DNA of 64,000 bases from Streptomyces pyxinicus (GTDB taxonomy: Bacteria > Actinomycetota > Actinomycetes > Streptomycetales > Streptomycetaceae), in contig NZ_JANUGP010000006.1 of NCBI RefSeq assembly GCF_024753135.1, positions 1 to 64,000 on the forward strand, given 5' to 3'. Position 1 is the stretch's first letter, and each line of letters begins with the position of its first letter. Positions 34,808-43,516 of this stretch are shown here, piece after piece. The notes beneath the pieces are model-generated. The model was not told where the DNA came from and searched no databases. It saw nothing but the letters and a program-made list of their open reading frames with translations. Made by a program: the position numbers and the translations under genes.

Positions 34808-34882
34808 GGTCCTGTGGAGCAGTTTGGAGTGCTCGCCACCCTGTCAAGGTGGAGGCCGCGGGTTCAAATCCCGTCAGGACCG
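34808..34882 (+). tRNA. tRNA-Asp (GTC), copy 3
   Basis: 75 nt, identical to the copies at 24415 and 28725. A weak promoter-like TACAGT lies about 45 bases upstream. Confidence 0.95.
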
Positions 34883-34891
34883 CATAGACGA

Positions 34892-34923
34892 CAAGAGGGC
34901 CCCTCGCGAGAGGGGCCCTCTTG
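34892..34923 (+). terminator. Terminator after tRNA-Asp copy 3
   Basis: A 14-bp perfect stem (CAAGAGGGCCCCTC and complement) with GCGA tetraloop, ten bases after the tRNA. Confidence 0.8.
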
Positions 34924-35021
34924 CGTTGTCCGCGCAGCCCGGCCGCCCTTGACGGCGCCGGCTTCCCTCGGTACCCAGGGAGCAGGGCCCGTTCCTCCTG
35001 TGCGGCCCCCGGAGGTGGCGT

Positions 35022-35213
35022 ATGGCGGCATCGGCCAGGCACGAGACGCGGGCGCTGTTGCGGGCCCATCTGTCGGCCGCCTCGTCCTATCGGCACGTCA
35101 CCCGGCACTGCCCGGTCTGCCACCGCCTGCTGCGGCTGGCGCTGGACGCCCCGGCCAGGCCCCGGGAGCCCGACGCGGACGCCATGGAGGACGAAAGTCC
35201 CCGCAGCGCGTGA
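35022..35213 (+). CDS. Small CxxC protein, DUF6274-like
   Basis: 63 aa from ATG 35022 with an ideal GGAGG six bases upstream. The N-terminal 45 residues are helical and basic (ARHETRALLRAHLSAA), followed by RHCPVCHRLLRLAL, a single H-C-x2-C-H that may bind zinc or act as a redox site. The C-terminus is acidic. I believe this matches the small actinobacterial family DUF6274 by pattern, unverified. Function unknown. Confidence 0.7.
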   Translation: MAASARHETRALLRAHLSAASSYRHVTRHCPVCHRLLRLALDAPARPREPDADAMEDESPRSA

Positions 35214-35487
35214 CCAACGCCCCCCGCGCGCCCGGCTCCTGGGTGCGACCCTGGAACAGGTGCTTCCACTAGCGCACCGGAAGCACGGGCAACAAGCGCC
35301 CCCATGTGTGACGGGTGTCACCGCATGACTTTTCAAAAGGGTGACACTTACCCCCGTCATACAACAGGTCAATTTAATATGTGCAATTGCACCCCTTACC
35401 GGGGTCTCGCAGGGCGGTTCCGACACCGCTCCCCAGACTCCGACAAGGCTGCCCACAGGGCCACTTGCGCACTCCCCGCCGACGCAC
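35214..35487. other. Intergenic region with AT-rich pocket downstream of bldC
   Basis: An inverted repeat GTGTCAC (35315-35321) and GTGACAC (35341-35347) is followed by an unusually AT-rich segment at 35365-35392 with AATTTAATAT and the 10-bp palindrome TGCAATTGCA (35382-35391). It could house a promoter for an unannotated transcript or an Lsr2-type site. No gene is called. Confidence 0.45.
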
Positions 35488-35527
35488 AAAAAAGATCGCG
35501 CTGGACCCGGCGGAGTCCAGCGCGATC
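35488..35527 (-). terminator. Terminator of bldC
   Basis: A 13-bp perfect stem (GATCGCGCTGGAC and complement) with an 8-base loop, followed on the minus strand by TTTTTT. It lies about 150 bases after the bldC stop. Confidence 0.8.
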
Positions 35528-35675
35528 CACGACGCACCCTGTGTCGCTGCCTGTGGCGTTCTCTTCGGCTTGGGCGAGGGGCCTGTTGGGGCAGAACCCG
35601 CGTCGCTTGGAGCTAGGGTTCCGGGCACGTCCGACAGGTTGGGGGGCCTGGCGGTTTCGCCCGTTATTCGGTTGT

Positions 35676-35882
35676 TCAGGCCTCGCTGCGCTGCTGCGGG
35701 ATGCCCGCGAGCAGTGCGCGGACCTCGGCCTCGCGGTAGCGGCGGTGCCCGCCGAGCGTACGGATCGACGTGAGCTTGCCGGCCTTCGCCCACCGCGTGA
35801 CCGTCTTGGGGTCGACACGGAACATGGTGGCGACCTCAGCCGGGGTCAGCAGCGGCTCGGCATCAGGGGTGCGAGCGGTCAT
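35676..35882 (-). CDS. bldC: Developmental regulator BldC (MerR-like HTH)
   Basis: 68 aa from ATG 35882 with GAGGAGG six bases upstream. It is a single winged-helix/MerR-type DNA-binding domain (LLTPAEVATMFRVDPKTVTRWAKAGKLTSIRTLGGHRRY) with no effector domain, matching Streptomyces BldC as I remember it. BldC binds head-to-tail on direct repeats and delays entry to development, acting as both repressor and activator. A candidate promoter and a hairpin adjoining the ribosome-binding site lie upstream. The synteny (vdh and purM on one side, hrpA on the other) agrees with the bldC locus. Confidence 0.96.
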   Translation of the reverse strand: MTARTPDAEPLLTPAEVATMFRVDPKTVTRWAKAGKLTSIRTLGGHRRYREAEVRALLAGIPQQRSEA

Positions 35883-35898
35883 GAGCGGCCTCCTCGGG

Positions 35899-35920
35899 AG
35901 AACCGAACCATCTCGGTTCT
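35899..35920 (-). promoter_or_regulatory. Inverted repeat next to the bldC ribosome-binding site
   Basis: AGAACCGA-ACCATC-TCGGTTCT. On the bldC mRNA it would form an 8-bp hairpin ending just five bases before GAGGAGG. It may be an operator or a translational control element. Confidence 0.5.
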
Positions 35921-35929
35921 TTCCTCTAA

Positions 35930-35958
35930 ATTCTGCACCTTGACCCGCGTTGCCCGAA
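35930..35958 (-). promoter_or_regulatory. Candidate bldC promoter
   Basis: Minus strand TTCGGG (35958-35953), 17-base spacer, CAGAAT (35935-35930), about 40 bases upstream of the ATG. Both hexamers are imperfect. Confidence 0.3.
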
Positions 35959-36423
35959 ATGGCGGACGCGAGTCGAGTCGGTTATAGGACGAACGGCTTG
36001 TCCTCGGCACTACAACTACACCATCTGTCCAGCCGCGTCGGCCAAACCGATGGAATTGCCCTCCCAGGTGTTCATCAGCGACGGATGCCGATGGACCATG
36101 CCATAGCGGACAGTCACGCCACTGTGACGATCAGTCACAGTGGCGTGCAGGAGTCACAAGACCCCCCAAAGCGTGCAATGCTGGGAATCCGCCCACAGTG
36201 GAGCATAGTTGGGCGGACGGAGCCCTCCCCGGACTCCTTGTCCTATTTTGGCATGAGGGGCGGCAAGAGGCGCAAGGGCCGCGTAAGTGCCGTCCGTCAC
36301 CCTTGAGACAAAAGTCCAGATCGGGACCAACGTCCCGGCACAGGGTCAAGTGTCGTAGACCGTACGTCGTTCGAGGCCGTTCGAGCCGTGACCTACGTCA
36401 CTCGGCTCACGCCCGGTTCGCGT
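35959..36423. other. Intergenic region between bldC and a hypothetical gene
   Basis: About 0.46 kb without a gene. The notable element is the perfect 14-bp inverted repeat at 36115-36147. Open frames crossing it have poor codon bias. Confidence 0.5.
36115..36147. repeat. Perfect 14-bp inverted repeat
   Basis: CACGCCACTGTGAC and its exact complement around GATCA. The core TGTGAC...GTCACA resembles a CRP-type site, but the half-site spacing is one base longer than the E. coli consensus. It could be a terminator or a protein-binding site; no U-run on either side. Confidence 0.6.
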
Positions 36424-37266
36424 TCAGTTCGCGGAACGCCGGTCCCGTACCGCCCGCCAGCGCTCCACGAGCCGCCCGTAGGCCTCCCCGGCCGCCGCCC
36501 CGTCGCCCAGTCGCAGCGCCTCGATCCCGGCCGCCACGTCCGCCGCCGAGTGGTCGCCCACCAGCTCGCCGGCCGGCAGCACGTGCACCAGGCCGCCATA
36601 GTCCAGTTCCACCAGCGAGCGCGGGTGGAACTCCTCCAGCCAGCGGCCGACGTCCAGCAGGCCGTCGATCAGCGGTCCCTCCTCGACGGCGTCCTTCAGC
36701 GCCCGCAGCCCCCGCGCCACCCGGCGCCGGGCCTGCACCATCGGCGTGCGGTAGCGCAGCACCGGGGGCACCTCGGCGGTCCCCTCGTCGTAGCGCCGCT
36801 CGGCGTCGGAGACCAGCACGAACCAGTTCAGCGGCACCTGCCAGACGGCCGTGCGGATCCAGGGCCGGGCGTCCGGGTTCCGGGCCAGCCAGCGCTCGTA
36901 GTCCTGGGCGGCCTGGCGGCGCAGCAGGGGCGGCAGCACCGCGTCCAGCACCGGCGGGGGCAGTTCCCCGGTCGGCTCGCCGAGCGCCTGCCAGCCGCGC
37001 AGCCGAGTGCGCCAGGGGCAGACGCAGGTGACGCCGTCCACCTCCAGCACGAAGGCGTCCCGGCTCTCGTGCACCGGCACGACGACCGGCGGGGTGGGCA
37101 GCAAGTCGGCCAGCGAGCGCCGCAGTTCGTCCTGGTACGACGGCCGGTCGGGGCGGGCGGCGTAGCGCGTCCAGTGCGCGCGCTCCGGCTCCGGGAAGGC
37201 GCCCAGCGGCTCGTACACGCGCAGGTACGCCGCGTAAGGGACGACCACGGAGGACACCTTGGGCAC
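36424..37266 (-). CDS. Conserved hypothetical protein
   Basis: 280 aa from ATG 37266 (MPKVSSVVVPYAAYLRVYEPLGAF). Predicted soluble, no signal peptide. Central features are HESRDAFVLEVDGVTCVCPWRTRLRGWQAL, a DYERWLARNPDARPWIRTAVWQVPLNWFVLVSDAERRY block and LVELDYGGLVHVL. Pattern and codon use indicate a real Streptomyces-conserved protein. No enzymatic motif is recognisable. Divergent from vdh, with about 210 bases between starts. Its position next to bldC and vdh is as I recall in S. coelicolor. Confidence 0.7.
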   Translation of the reverse strand: MPKVSSVVVPYAAYLRVYEPLGAFPEPERAHWTRYAARPDRPSYQDELRRSLADLLPTPPVVVPVHESRDAFVLEVDGVTCVCPWRTRLRGWQALGEPTGELPPPVLDAVLPPLLRRQAAQDYERWLARNPDARPWIRTAVWQVPLNWFVLVSDAERRYDEGTAEVPPVLRYRTPMVQARRRVARGLRALKDAVEEGPLIDGLLDVGRWLEEFHPRSLVELDYGGLVHVLPAGELVGDHSAADVAAGIEALRLGDGAAAGEAYGRLVERWRAVRDRRSAN

Positions 37267-37478
37267 GCCTGCTCACTCCCCACCGGACCCGGCTCGAAAC
37301 ACTGCGCATCGTGCCACGGTCATCCATGGGTCACACGTGCGCCGGCGGCCCGGGAGAGTGATCCTGAACACTGCGCGGATGGCGGGTGGCCGCAGGCTCT
37401 ACGCTCATGCCACCGGGCCCCCGCCACCCGCACGGGGACCGCGCCCCACTCGCCGCTACTTACACAGGAGTCACCACA

Positions 37479-38585
37479 GTGACCGACGTAACCGGCGCAC
37501 CTGCTGATGTCCTGCACACCCTGTTCCACTCGGACCAGGGCGGCCACGAGCAGGTCGTGCTCTGCCAGGACCGCGCGTCCGGCCTGAAGGCCGTGATCGC
37601 CATCCACTCCACCGCCCTGGGCCCGGCCCTCGGCGGCACCCGGTTCTACCCGTACGCGACCGAGGCCGAGGCCGTCGCCGACGCGCTCAACCTCGCGCGC
37701 GGGATGTCGTACAAGAACGCCATGGCCGGGCTCGACCACGGCGGCGGCAAGGCCGTGATCATCGGCGACCCGGAGCGCGACAAGAGCGAGGAACTGCTGC
37801 TCGCCTACGGGCGGATGGTCGCCTCCCTCGGCGGCCGGTACGTCACCGCGTGCGACGTCGGCACCTACGTCGCGGACATGGACGTGGTGGCCCGCGCGTG
37901 CCGCTGGACGACCGGCCGCTCCCCCGAGAACGGCGGCGCCGGCGACTCCTCCGTGCTCACCGCCTTCGGCGTCTACCAGGGCATGCGCGCCAGCGCCCAG
38001 CACCTGTGGGGCGACCCGCTGCTGCGCGGGCGCCGGATCGGCATCGCGGGCGTCGGCAAGGTCGGCCACCACCTGGTGCGGCACCTGCTGGACGAGGGCG
38101 CCGAGGTCGTGATCACCGACGTGCGCGAGGACGCGGTCCGGCGGATCCTCGACCAGCACCCCGAGCGGGTCTCCGCGGTCGCCGACACCGAGGCGCTGAT
38201 CCGGGTGCCGGGCCTGGACATCTACGCCCCCTGCGCCCTCGGCGGCGCCCTGAACGACCTCAGCGTGCCGGCGCTGACCGCCAAGGTGGTGTGCGGCGCG
38301 GCCAACAACCAGCTCGCCCACCCCGGCGTCGAGAAGGACCTCGCGGACCGCGGGATCCTCTACGCGCCGGACTACGTGGTCAACGCGGGCGGGGTCATCC
38401 AGGTCGCCGACGAGCTGCACGGGTTCGACTTCGACCGGTGCCGGACGAAGGCCGCGAGGATCTTCGACACCACGCTGGCGATATTCGCACGTGCGAAGAA
38501 GGATGGGATCCCGCCGGCCGCCGCGGCCGACCGGATCGCCGAGCAGCGGATGGCCGAGGCGCGCGCGGGCGGCACCGCGTACTGA
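37479..38585 (+). CDS. vdh: Valine (branched-chain amino acid) dehydrogenase
   Basis: 368 aa from GTG 37479, with AGGAG ten bases upstream. It is a Glu/Leu/Phe/Val dehydrogenase: the [25 protein letters not shown] substrate loop, catalytic Lys in [11 protein letters not shown], and the NAD-binding Rossmann motif [12 protein letters not shown] near residue 190. It deaminates valine, leucine and isoleucine to 2-oxo acids with NAD+. In Streptomyces this feeds catabolism and branched starter units for fatty acids and polyketides. A strongly structured segment follows 20 bases after the stop. Confidence 0.95.
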   Translation: MTDVTGAPADVLHTLFHSDQGGHEQVVLCQDRASGLKAVIAIHSTALGPALGGTRFYPYATEAEAVADALNLARGMSYKNAMAGLDHGGGKAVIIGDPERDKSEELLLAYGRMVASLGGRYVTACDVGTYVADMDVVARACRWTTGRSPENGGAGDSSVLTAFGVYQGMRASAQHLWGDPLLRGRRIGIAGVGKVGHHLVRHLLDEGAEVVITDVREDAVRRILDQHPERVSAVADTEALIRVPGLDIYAPCALGGALNDLSVPALTAKVVCGAANNQLAHPGVEKDLADRGILYAPDYVVNAGGVIQVADELHGFDFDRCRTKAARIFDTTLAIFARAKKDGIPPAAAADRIAEQRMAEARAGGTAY

Positions 38586-38604
38586 CCCGCTCGCACAAAC
38601 GCGC

Positions 38605-38660
38605 GGTACCCGCCGGCGGGAACGTGGAGAGAACTCTCACTTCAACCGGCGGGTCGTACC
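38605..38660 (+). terminator. Nested hairpin after vdh, probable terminator
   Basis: GGTACCCGCCGG pairs with CCGGCGGGTcGTACC, and inside it GTGgAGAG pairs with CTCtCAC. No U-run. It may stop vdh transcription. Confidence 0.5.
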
Positions 38661-38875
38661 CCGATAAGTGGTTAAAATCGCCATTGACCAGCGAGGACAG
38701 GGCACCTCGCGGGTCCTGTGCACACGCGCGTGCTGCGGGCGACGTACCGTATGGGCGCGGGCTCAGGTACCGTGGAAGCCCTACGGACCGGCCTCTCTGC
38801 GGAGGGTCCGTTTCGGATCATGAACGCGTGTCAGACTCTGGGGCCGTTGAGCCCCGTCACCGAGGGGGTCGAGCC

Positions 38876-39124
38876 ATGGGGCGCGGCCGGGCCAAGGCCA
38901 AGCAGACAAAGGTCGCCCGCCAGCTGAAGTACAACAGCGGTGGGACTGACCTGTCACGTCTGGCCAATGAACTGGGCGCATCGACTTCGAGCCAGCCGCC
39001 GAACGGCGAGCCGTTCGAGGACGATGAAGATGACGAGGACGACCTCTACTCGCGTTACGCCGACCTCTATGAGGACGGCGACGACGAGGACGAGGGCCCT
39101 TCACAACATCGTCGCGGCGCTTGA
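38876..39124 (+). CDS. DUF3073 small acidic protein
   Basis: 82 aa from ATG 38876 (MGRGRAKAKQTKVARQLKYNSGGTDL), with GAGGGGG nine bases upstream. A basic, Lys/Arg-rich N-terminal 20 residues is followed by LSRLANELG and then a long acidic tail (DDEDDEDDLYSRYADLYEDGDDEDE). This is the DUF3073 family, widespread in Actinobacteria and often next to purM. Charge polarity suggests nucleic-acid or ribosome association, but no function is established. It is convergent with purM across a shared terminator. Confidence 0.88.
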   Translation: MGRGRAKAKQTKVARQLKYNSGGTDLSRLANELGASTSSQPPNGEPFEDDEDDEDDLYSRYADLYEDGDDEDEGPSQHRRGA

Positions 39125-39143
39125 CCTTGCACTGAGCAACAGT

Positions 39144-39170
39144 CCGGTCGGTGGCACAGCCACCGACCGG
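39144..39170. terminator. Bidirectional terminator between DUF3073 gene and purM
   Basis: CCGGTCGGTGGC and complement form a perfect 12-bp stem with ACA loop, placed 20 bases from each convergent stop codon. Confidence 0.8.
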
Positions 39171-39190
39171 CTTCTGTGCTGTCAGGGTTG

Positions 39191-40258
39191 TCAGGCCGCG
39201 TAGTCCCCGACCAGCTCGGCCCCGGTGGTCTTCGGGCCGCGCTCGGTGATCTCGCCGGCGATCCAGGCGTCGACACCCCGGTCGGCCAGGGTCGTGAGGG
39301 CCGCCTCGGTGGACTCCGCCGGGACGACGGCCATCATGCCGACCCCCATGTTCAGGGTCTTCTCCAGCTCCAGGCGCTCGACGTCCCCGGTCTTCCCGAC
39401 CAGGTCGAAGATCGCGCCCGGGGTCCAGGTGGAGCGGTCGACCACGGCGTGCAGACCGTCCGGGATCACGCGCGCCAGGTTGGCCGCGAGGCCGCCGCCG
39501 GTGATGTGGCTGAAGGCGTGCACCTCGGTGGTGCGGGTCAGCGCCAGGCAGTCCAGCGAGTAGATCTTGGTGGGCTCCAGCAGCTCCTCGCCGAGGGTGC
39601 GGCCCAGCTCCGCGATCTCGGTCTCCAGGGCCAGGCCGGCGCGCTCCAGCAGGACGTGGCGGACCAGGGAGTACCCGTTCGAGTGAAGACCGGAGGCCGC
39701 CATGGCGATCACCGCGTCACCCGTGCGGATGCGGTCGGCGCCGAGCAGCCGGTCGGCCTCCACGACGCCCGTGCCCGCGCCGGCGACGTCGAAGTCGTCC
39801 TCGCCCAGCAGGCCCGGGTGCTCGGCGGTCTCGCCGCCCACCAGGGCGCAGCCGGCCAGCACACAGCCCTCGGCGATGCCCTTGACGATGGCGGCGACCC
39901 GCTCGGGGTGGACCTTGCCGACGCAGATGTAGTCGGTCATGAACAGCGGTTCGGCGCCGCACACCACGATGTCGTCCATGACCATGGCGACCAGGTCGTG
40001 GCCGATCGTGTCGTAGACGCCCATCCGGCGGGCGACGTCGACCTTCGTGCCGACGCCGTCGGTGGCGGAGGCCAGCAGGGGGCGCTCGTAGCGCTTGAGG
40101 GCGGAGGCGTCGAAGAGTCCGGCGAAGCCGCCGAGGCCGCCCAGCACCTCCGGGCGCCGGGTCTTCTTCACCCACTCCTTCATCAGCTCGACGGCGCGGT
40201 CGCCCGCCTCGATGTCGACGCCCGCCGCTGCGTAGCTGGCACCAGTTGTCTCAGACAT
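39191..40258 (-). CDS. purM: Phosphoribosylformylglycinamidine cyclo-ligase (AIR synthetase)
   Basis: 355 aa from ATG 40258 (MSETTGASYAAAGVDIEAG). Hallmarks are the GVDIEAGD start, LLASATDGVGTKVDVA, AMVMDDIVVCGAEPLFMTDYI, LVGGETAEHPG and HITGGGLAANLARVIP. PurM closes the imidazole ring, turning FGAM and ATP into AIR. It follows purF by 35 bases in the same direction, so the two probably share a transcript from the purF promoter. The stop is 20 bases from the bidirectional terminator. Length is normal. Confidence 0.96.
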   Translation of the reverse strand: MSETTGASYAAAGVDIEAGDRAVELMKEWVKKTRRPEVLGGLGGFAGLFDASALKRYERPLLASATDGVGTKVDVARRMGVYDTIGHDLVAMVMDDIVVCGAEPLFMTDYICVGKVHPERVAAIVKGIAEGCVLAGCALVGGETAEHPGLLGEDDFDVAGAGTGVVEADRLLGADRIRTGDAVIAMAASGLHSNGYSLVRHVLLERAGLALETEIAELGRTLGEELLEPTKIYSLDCLALTRTTEVHAFSHITGGGLAANLARVIPDGLHAVVDRSTWTPGAIFDLVGKTGDVERLELEKTLNMGVGMMAVVPAESTEAALTTLADRGVDAWIAGEITERGPKTTGAELVGDYAA

Positions 40259-40293
40259 GACTGTGAGAGCTTTCGTGTCGTACTGCGGGGGTG

Positions 40294-41823
40294 TTACGGG
40301 CGGCGGATCGCGTCGGCCGCTGCGGTGGCGGCCGGACCGGCCGCCAGCTCGGTCTCCAGCAGCTGCTTGCCGAGCAGCTCCGGGTCGGGCAGCTCCATCG
40401 GGTACTCGCCGTCGAAGCAGGCGCGGCACAGGTTCGGCTTGGCGATCGTGGTCGCCTCGATCATGCCGTCGATGGAGATGTAGGCGAGGGAGTCGGCGCC
40501 GAGCGAGGTGCCGATCTCCTCGATGGTCATGCCGTTGGCGATCAGCTCCGCGCGGGTGGCGAAGTCGATGCCGAAGAAGCAGGGCCACTTGACGGGCGGG
40601 GAGGAGATCCGGATGTGGACCTCGGCGGCGCCGGCCTCGCGCAGCATGCGGACCAGGGCCCGCTGGGTGTTGCCGCGCACGATGGAGTCGTCCACGACGA
40701 CCAGGCGCTTGCCCCGGATGACTTCCTTCAGCGGGTTCAGCTTCAGGCGGATGCCCAGCTGGCGGATGGTCTGCGAGGGCTGGATGAAGGTGCGCCCGAC
40801 ATAGGCGTTCTTCACCAGGCCGTTGCCGAAGGGGATGCCGGAGGCCTCCGCGTAGCCGATGGCGGCGGGGGTGCCGGATTCCGGGGTCGCTATGACCAGG
40901 TCGGCCTCGGCCGGGGCCTCCTTGGCGAGCCGGCGGCCCATCTCCACCCGGGAGAGGTACACGTTCCGGCCGGCGATGTCGGTGTCCGGGCGGGCCAGGT
41001 AGACGTACTCGAAGACACAGCCCTTGGGCTTCGCTTCCGCGAATCGTGAGCTGCGCAGGCCGTTCTCGTCGATGGCGACGAACTCGCCCGGCTCGATCTC
41101 CCGCACATAGCTCGCGCCGCAGATGTCGAGGGCGGCGGACTCGGAGGCGACCACCCAGCCGCGCTCCAGGCGGCCGAGGACCAGCGGGCGGATGCCCTGC
41201 GGGTCGCGGCCGGCGTAGAGGGTGTGCTCGTCCATGAAGACGAGGGAGAACGCGCCCCGGACCTTCGGCAGCACCTGGTGGGCGGCCTCCTCGATGGTGA
41301 GGGGCTTGCCGTCCTCGTCGACCTGGGCGGCCAGCAGGGCCGTCAGCAGGTCGGTGTCGTTGGTCGCCGCGACCCGGGTGGAGCGGCTGTTGTTGTCGTT
41401 GGGCAGGGCGGCGACCATCTCGGCGAGCTGCGCCGTGTTGACCAGGTTGCCGTTGTGGCCGAGCGCGATCGAACCGTGCGCGGTGGCGCGGAACGTCGGC
41501 TGGGCGTTCTCCCACACGGAGGCGCCGGTGGTCGAGTAGCGGGCGTGTCCGACCGCGATATGACCCTGGAGCGAACCGAGCGAGGTTTCGTCGAAGACCT
41601 GGGAGACCAGGCCCATGTCCTTGAAGACGAGGATCTGGGAGCCGTTGCTGACCGCGATTCCCGCGGATTCCTGACCCCGGTGCTGGAGGGCGTAGAGCCC
41701 GAAGTACGTGAGCTTTGCGACCTCTTCACCCGGAGCCCAGACGCCGAAGACGCCGCAAGCGTCCTGGGGGCCCTTTTCGCCGGGAAGCAGATCGTGATTG
41801 AGTCGACCGTCACCACGTGGCAC
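40294..41823 (-). CDS. purF: Amidophosphoribosyltransferase
   Basis: 509 aa from GTG 41823. A 22-residue propeptide precedes the Ntn nucleophile Cys23 (DACGVFGVW), followed by YFGLYALQHRGQESAG and the PRPP-binding loop LVVVDDSIVRGNT in the C-terminal phosphoribosyltransferase domain. Four cysteines typical of the Fe-S-containing Bacillus-type enzyme fit with CGVFG, PKGCVFEY, PPVKWPCFFGID and NLCRACFDG. It commits PRPP to purine synthesis. TACACT lies seven bases before the GTG with no ribosome-binding site, so the mRNA is probably leaderless. Operon with purM. Confidence 0.96.
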   Translation of the reverse strand: MPRGDGRLNHDLLPGEKGPQDACGVFGVWAPGEEVAKLTYFGLYALQHRGQESAGIAVSNGSQILVFKDMGLVSQVFDETSLGSLQGHIAVGHARYSTTGASVWENAQPTFRATAHGSIALGHNGNLVNTAQLAEMVAALPNDNNSRSTRVAATNDTDLLTALLAAQVDEDGKPLTIEEAAHQVLPKVRGAFSLVFMDEHTLYAGRDPQGIRPLVLGRLERGWVVASESAALDICGASYVREIEPGEFVAIDENGLRSSRFAEAKPKGCVFEYVYLARPDTDIAGRNVYLSRVEMGRRLAKEAPAEADLVIATPESGTPAAIGYAEASGIPFGNGLVKNAYVGRTFIQPSQTIRQLGIRLKLNPLKEVIRGKRLVVVDDSIVRGNTQRALVRMLREAGAAEVHIRISSPPVKWPCFFGIDFATRAELIANGMTIEEIGTSLGADSLAYISIDGMIEATTIAKPNLCRACFDGEYPMELPDPELLGKQLLETELAAGPAATAAADAIRRP

Positions 41824-41830
41824 GGTTCCG

Positions 41831-41836
41831 AGTGTA
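41831..41836 (-). promoter_or_regulatory. -10 hexamer of purF
   Basis: TACACT on the minus strand, seven bases before the GTG start; TTCGGA lies 18 bases further upstream as a possible -35. Confidence 0.5.
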
Positions 41837-42026
41837 GGCGAGACCGGCCGCTGGTCCGAATGGGGGATACGCGACCCTGACGGGTCGGGGTTTCGCCGAT
41901 CACCTTGGCGGAATTCGCGTTCTGGCTGGTCAGCTCGGGTGCTTCAGCGGTTCGTCCGAGTCCGGGGCGGACGGGACGCGGCGGGCCGGGGCCGGGGCGC
42001 CGCGTGCGTGAGTGAGGTGTCGCACA

Positions 42027-42482
42027 TCATTCGGGTGCCGGGCGGCTGAGCCGGACACGGTCGCCGTCGCCGTCCGTGAGCGTCAGCCTCGTCTCGGTGG
42101 CGTGGGCGGTGAGCGTGCCGGTGGTCAGCGTCCGGGCGAGCGTGCGCTCGAACTCCATACGGGCCGGGGCGCAGGCCATCCTGGTGGTGCGCAACTGTCC
42201 GAGGGTGACGTGGTCGCCGTCGACGGTGCCGCGGGCGCTGAACCGGTTGCACCCGAGGTCGCCGGACGCCTTGCCGTCCGCGTCGATGCGCAGCCGGGCC
42301 GTGGCGGGCGCGTCGTGGGTGGTGCCGTCGACGGTGACGCTGTCGACCCGCCAGTCGATCCCGGTCACCGGATGCCGTTCGCTCACCGCACCACTGTCCG
42401 CCTTTCCGCCGCCACAGGCCACCACGCACGGGAGGAGCGCGGCGGCCACCGCCAGGGTCATGCGCTGCTCGTACCGGTTCAT
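42027..42482 (-). CDS. META-domain lipoprotein (HslJ-like)
   Basis: 151 aa from ATG 42482; an ATG seven codons later is also possible. Residues 1-23 are a lipoprotein signal ending in the lipobox CVVAC, and Cys23 would be lipidated. The mature part has one META/HslJ domain: WRVDSVTVDG, then LGCNRFSARGTVDGDHVTLGQLRTTRMACAP, where the two cysteines may form a disulfide, and EFERTLARTL. HslJ-type proteins are envelope stress proteins of unclear mechanism. The maleylpyruvate-isomerase-like gene ends 37 bases upstream in the same direction. Confidence 0.82.
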   Translation of the reverse strand: MNRYEQRMTLAVAAALLPCVVACGGGKADSGAVSERHPVTGIDWRVDSVTVDGTTHDAPATARLRIDADGKASGDLGCNRFSARGTVDGDHVTLGQLRTTRMACAPARMEFERTLARTLTTGTLTAHATETRLTLTDGDGDRVRLSRPAPE

Positions 42483-42519
42483 ACGGGTTCGACGGACGCG
42501 CGGTACGACCGGTTCCGGG

Positions 42520-43317
42520 CTACGACATCAGCGGCAGCAGGTCCCCGAGGTCCGCGCGCTCCCCGCTCGCGCTGACCTTCGCCGCCGCGAGGGCGTCCCG
42601 CCAGGTCAGCCGGCCGGTGGCGAGCCGGATCCAGGTGAGCGGGTCGGTCTCCACGACATTGGGCGGCGTACCCCGGGTGTGCCGGGGCCCCTCGACGCAC
42701 TGCACCACGGCGTACGGCGGCACCCGCACCTCGGTGGAGCCGCCGGGCGCCTTCAGGGCGAGGGCGTCGGCGAGCACCCGGGTCGCGGCGGCCAGGGCCT
42801 GCCGGTCGTACGGCACATCGAGGCCCGCGACGGCGGCCGTCAGGTCGTCGGTGTGGACGACGAGTTCGACGGCCCGGGTGACGAGGTAGTCGTCCAGGGG
42901 CAGCGCGCCCGCGTCGGTCGCCAGCAGCCGCCCGCCGGGATGCTCGGTCAGCACGGCCCGCAGGCTCTCCTCGACCCCGGCGAGGTACGCGTCGGGTTCG
43001 GGGTGCTCGGCGGCCAGGCGCCGGGTGACGGCGTCGATGTCACCGGAGCGCGCGGAGGTGGCGAACGGCCACTCGGCCACCGTGACGTCCTGCCGTGACG
43101 GTGCCGGCTCCGCCACGGCCCTCGGCACGGCCGTGAGCGCCATGCCGAGATGCGCGACCAGTTCCCGTACGGTCCACTCACCGAGCCGGGTGGGCAACGC
43201 GAGCCGCTCGGCGTCCAGCCCCCGGACGGCCTCCCTGACATGCCCGAACTGGGCGAGCACGGCGGCCCTCGTACGGGCGGGATCGTAACTGCGGGCACGC
43301 TTCCTGGCCGGTGGCAT
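42520..43317 (-). CDS. Maleylpyruvate isomerase-family, mycothiol-dependent enzyme
   Basis: 265 aa from ATG 43317 (MPPARKRARSYDPARTRAAVLAQFGHV). The N-terminal 170 residues are a DinB-like four-helix bundle with metal-ligand histidines in LGEWTVRELVAHLGMAL and VTRAVELVVHTDDL. The C-terminal 80 residues are an SCP2-like domain (PPYAVVQCVEG...PLTWIRLATGRLTWRDAL). The family uses mycothiol, the actinobacterial thiol, in isomerisation, detoxification or transfer. The substrate is unknown. Probably in one transcript with the META lipoprotein gene downstream. Confidence 0.8.
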   Translation of the reverse strand: MPPARKRARSYDPARTRAAVLAQFGHVREAVRGLDAERLALPTRLGEWTVRELVAHLGMALTAVPRAVAEPAPSRQDVTVAEWPFATSARSGDIDAVTRRLAAEHPEPDAYLAGVEESLRAVLTEHPGGRLLATDAGALPLDDYLVTRAVELVVHTDDLTAAVAGLDVPYDRQALAAATRVLADALALKAPGGSTEVRVPPYAVVQCVEGPRHTRGTPPNVVETDPLTWIRLATGRLTWRDALAAAKVSASGERADLGDLLPLMS

Positions 43318-43516
43318 GCGGGTGAGCCTATGCCCTGCCGGGCAGGACGCTTCAGCCCCTCCTGGCTGGGCCGGGTGTGCCGGGGACGAACGGTTCGGGG
43401 TGAGTTCGGGGATTGGGGGCTGGGAGTCGGGGCCGGGGCCGGCGAAGGGGGCGCGTGGTCGGGTTGGGGGTGGGGACACGGGGCCGGGTCGAGGATGGAG
43501 CACGCGACCGGAGCCC

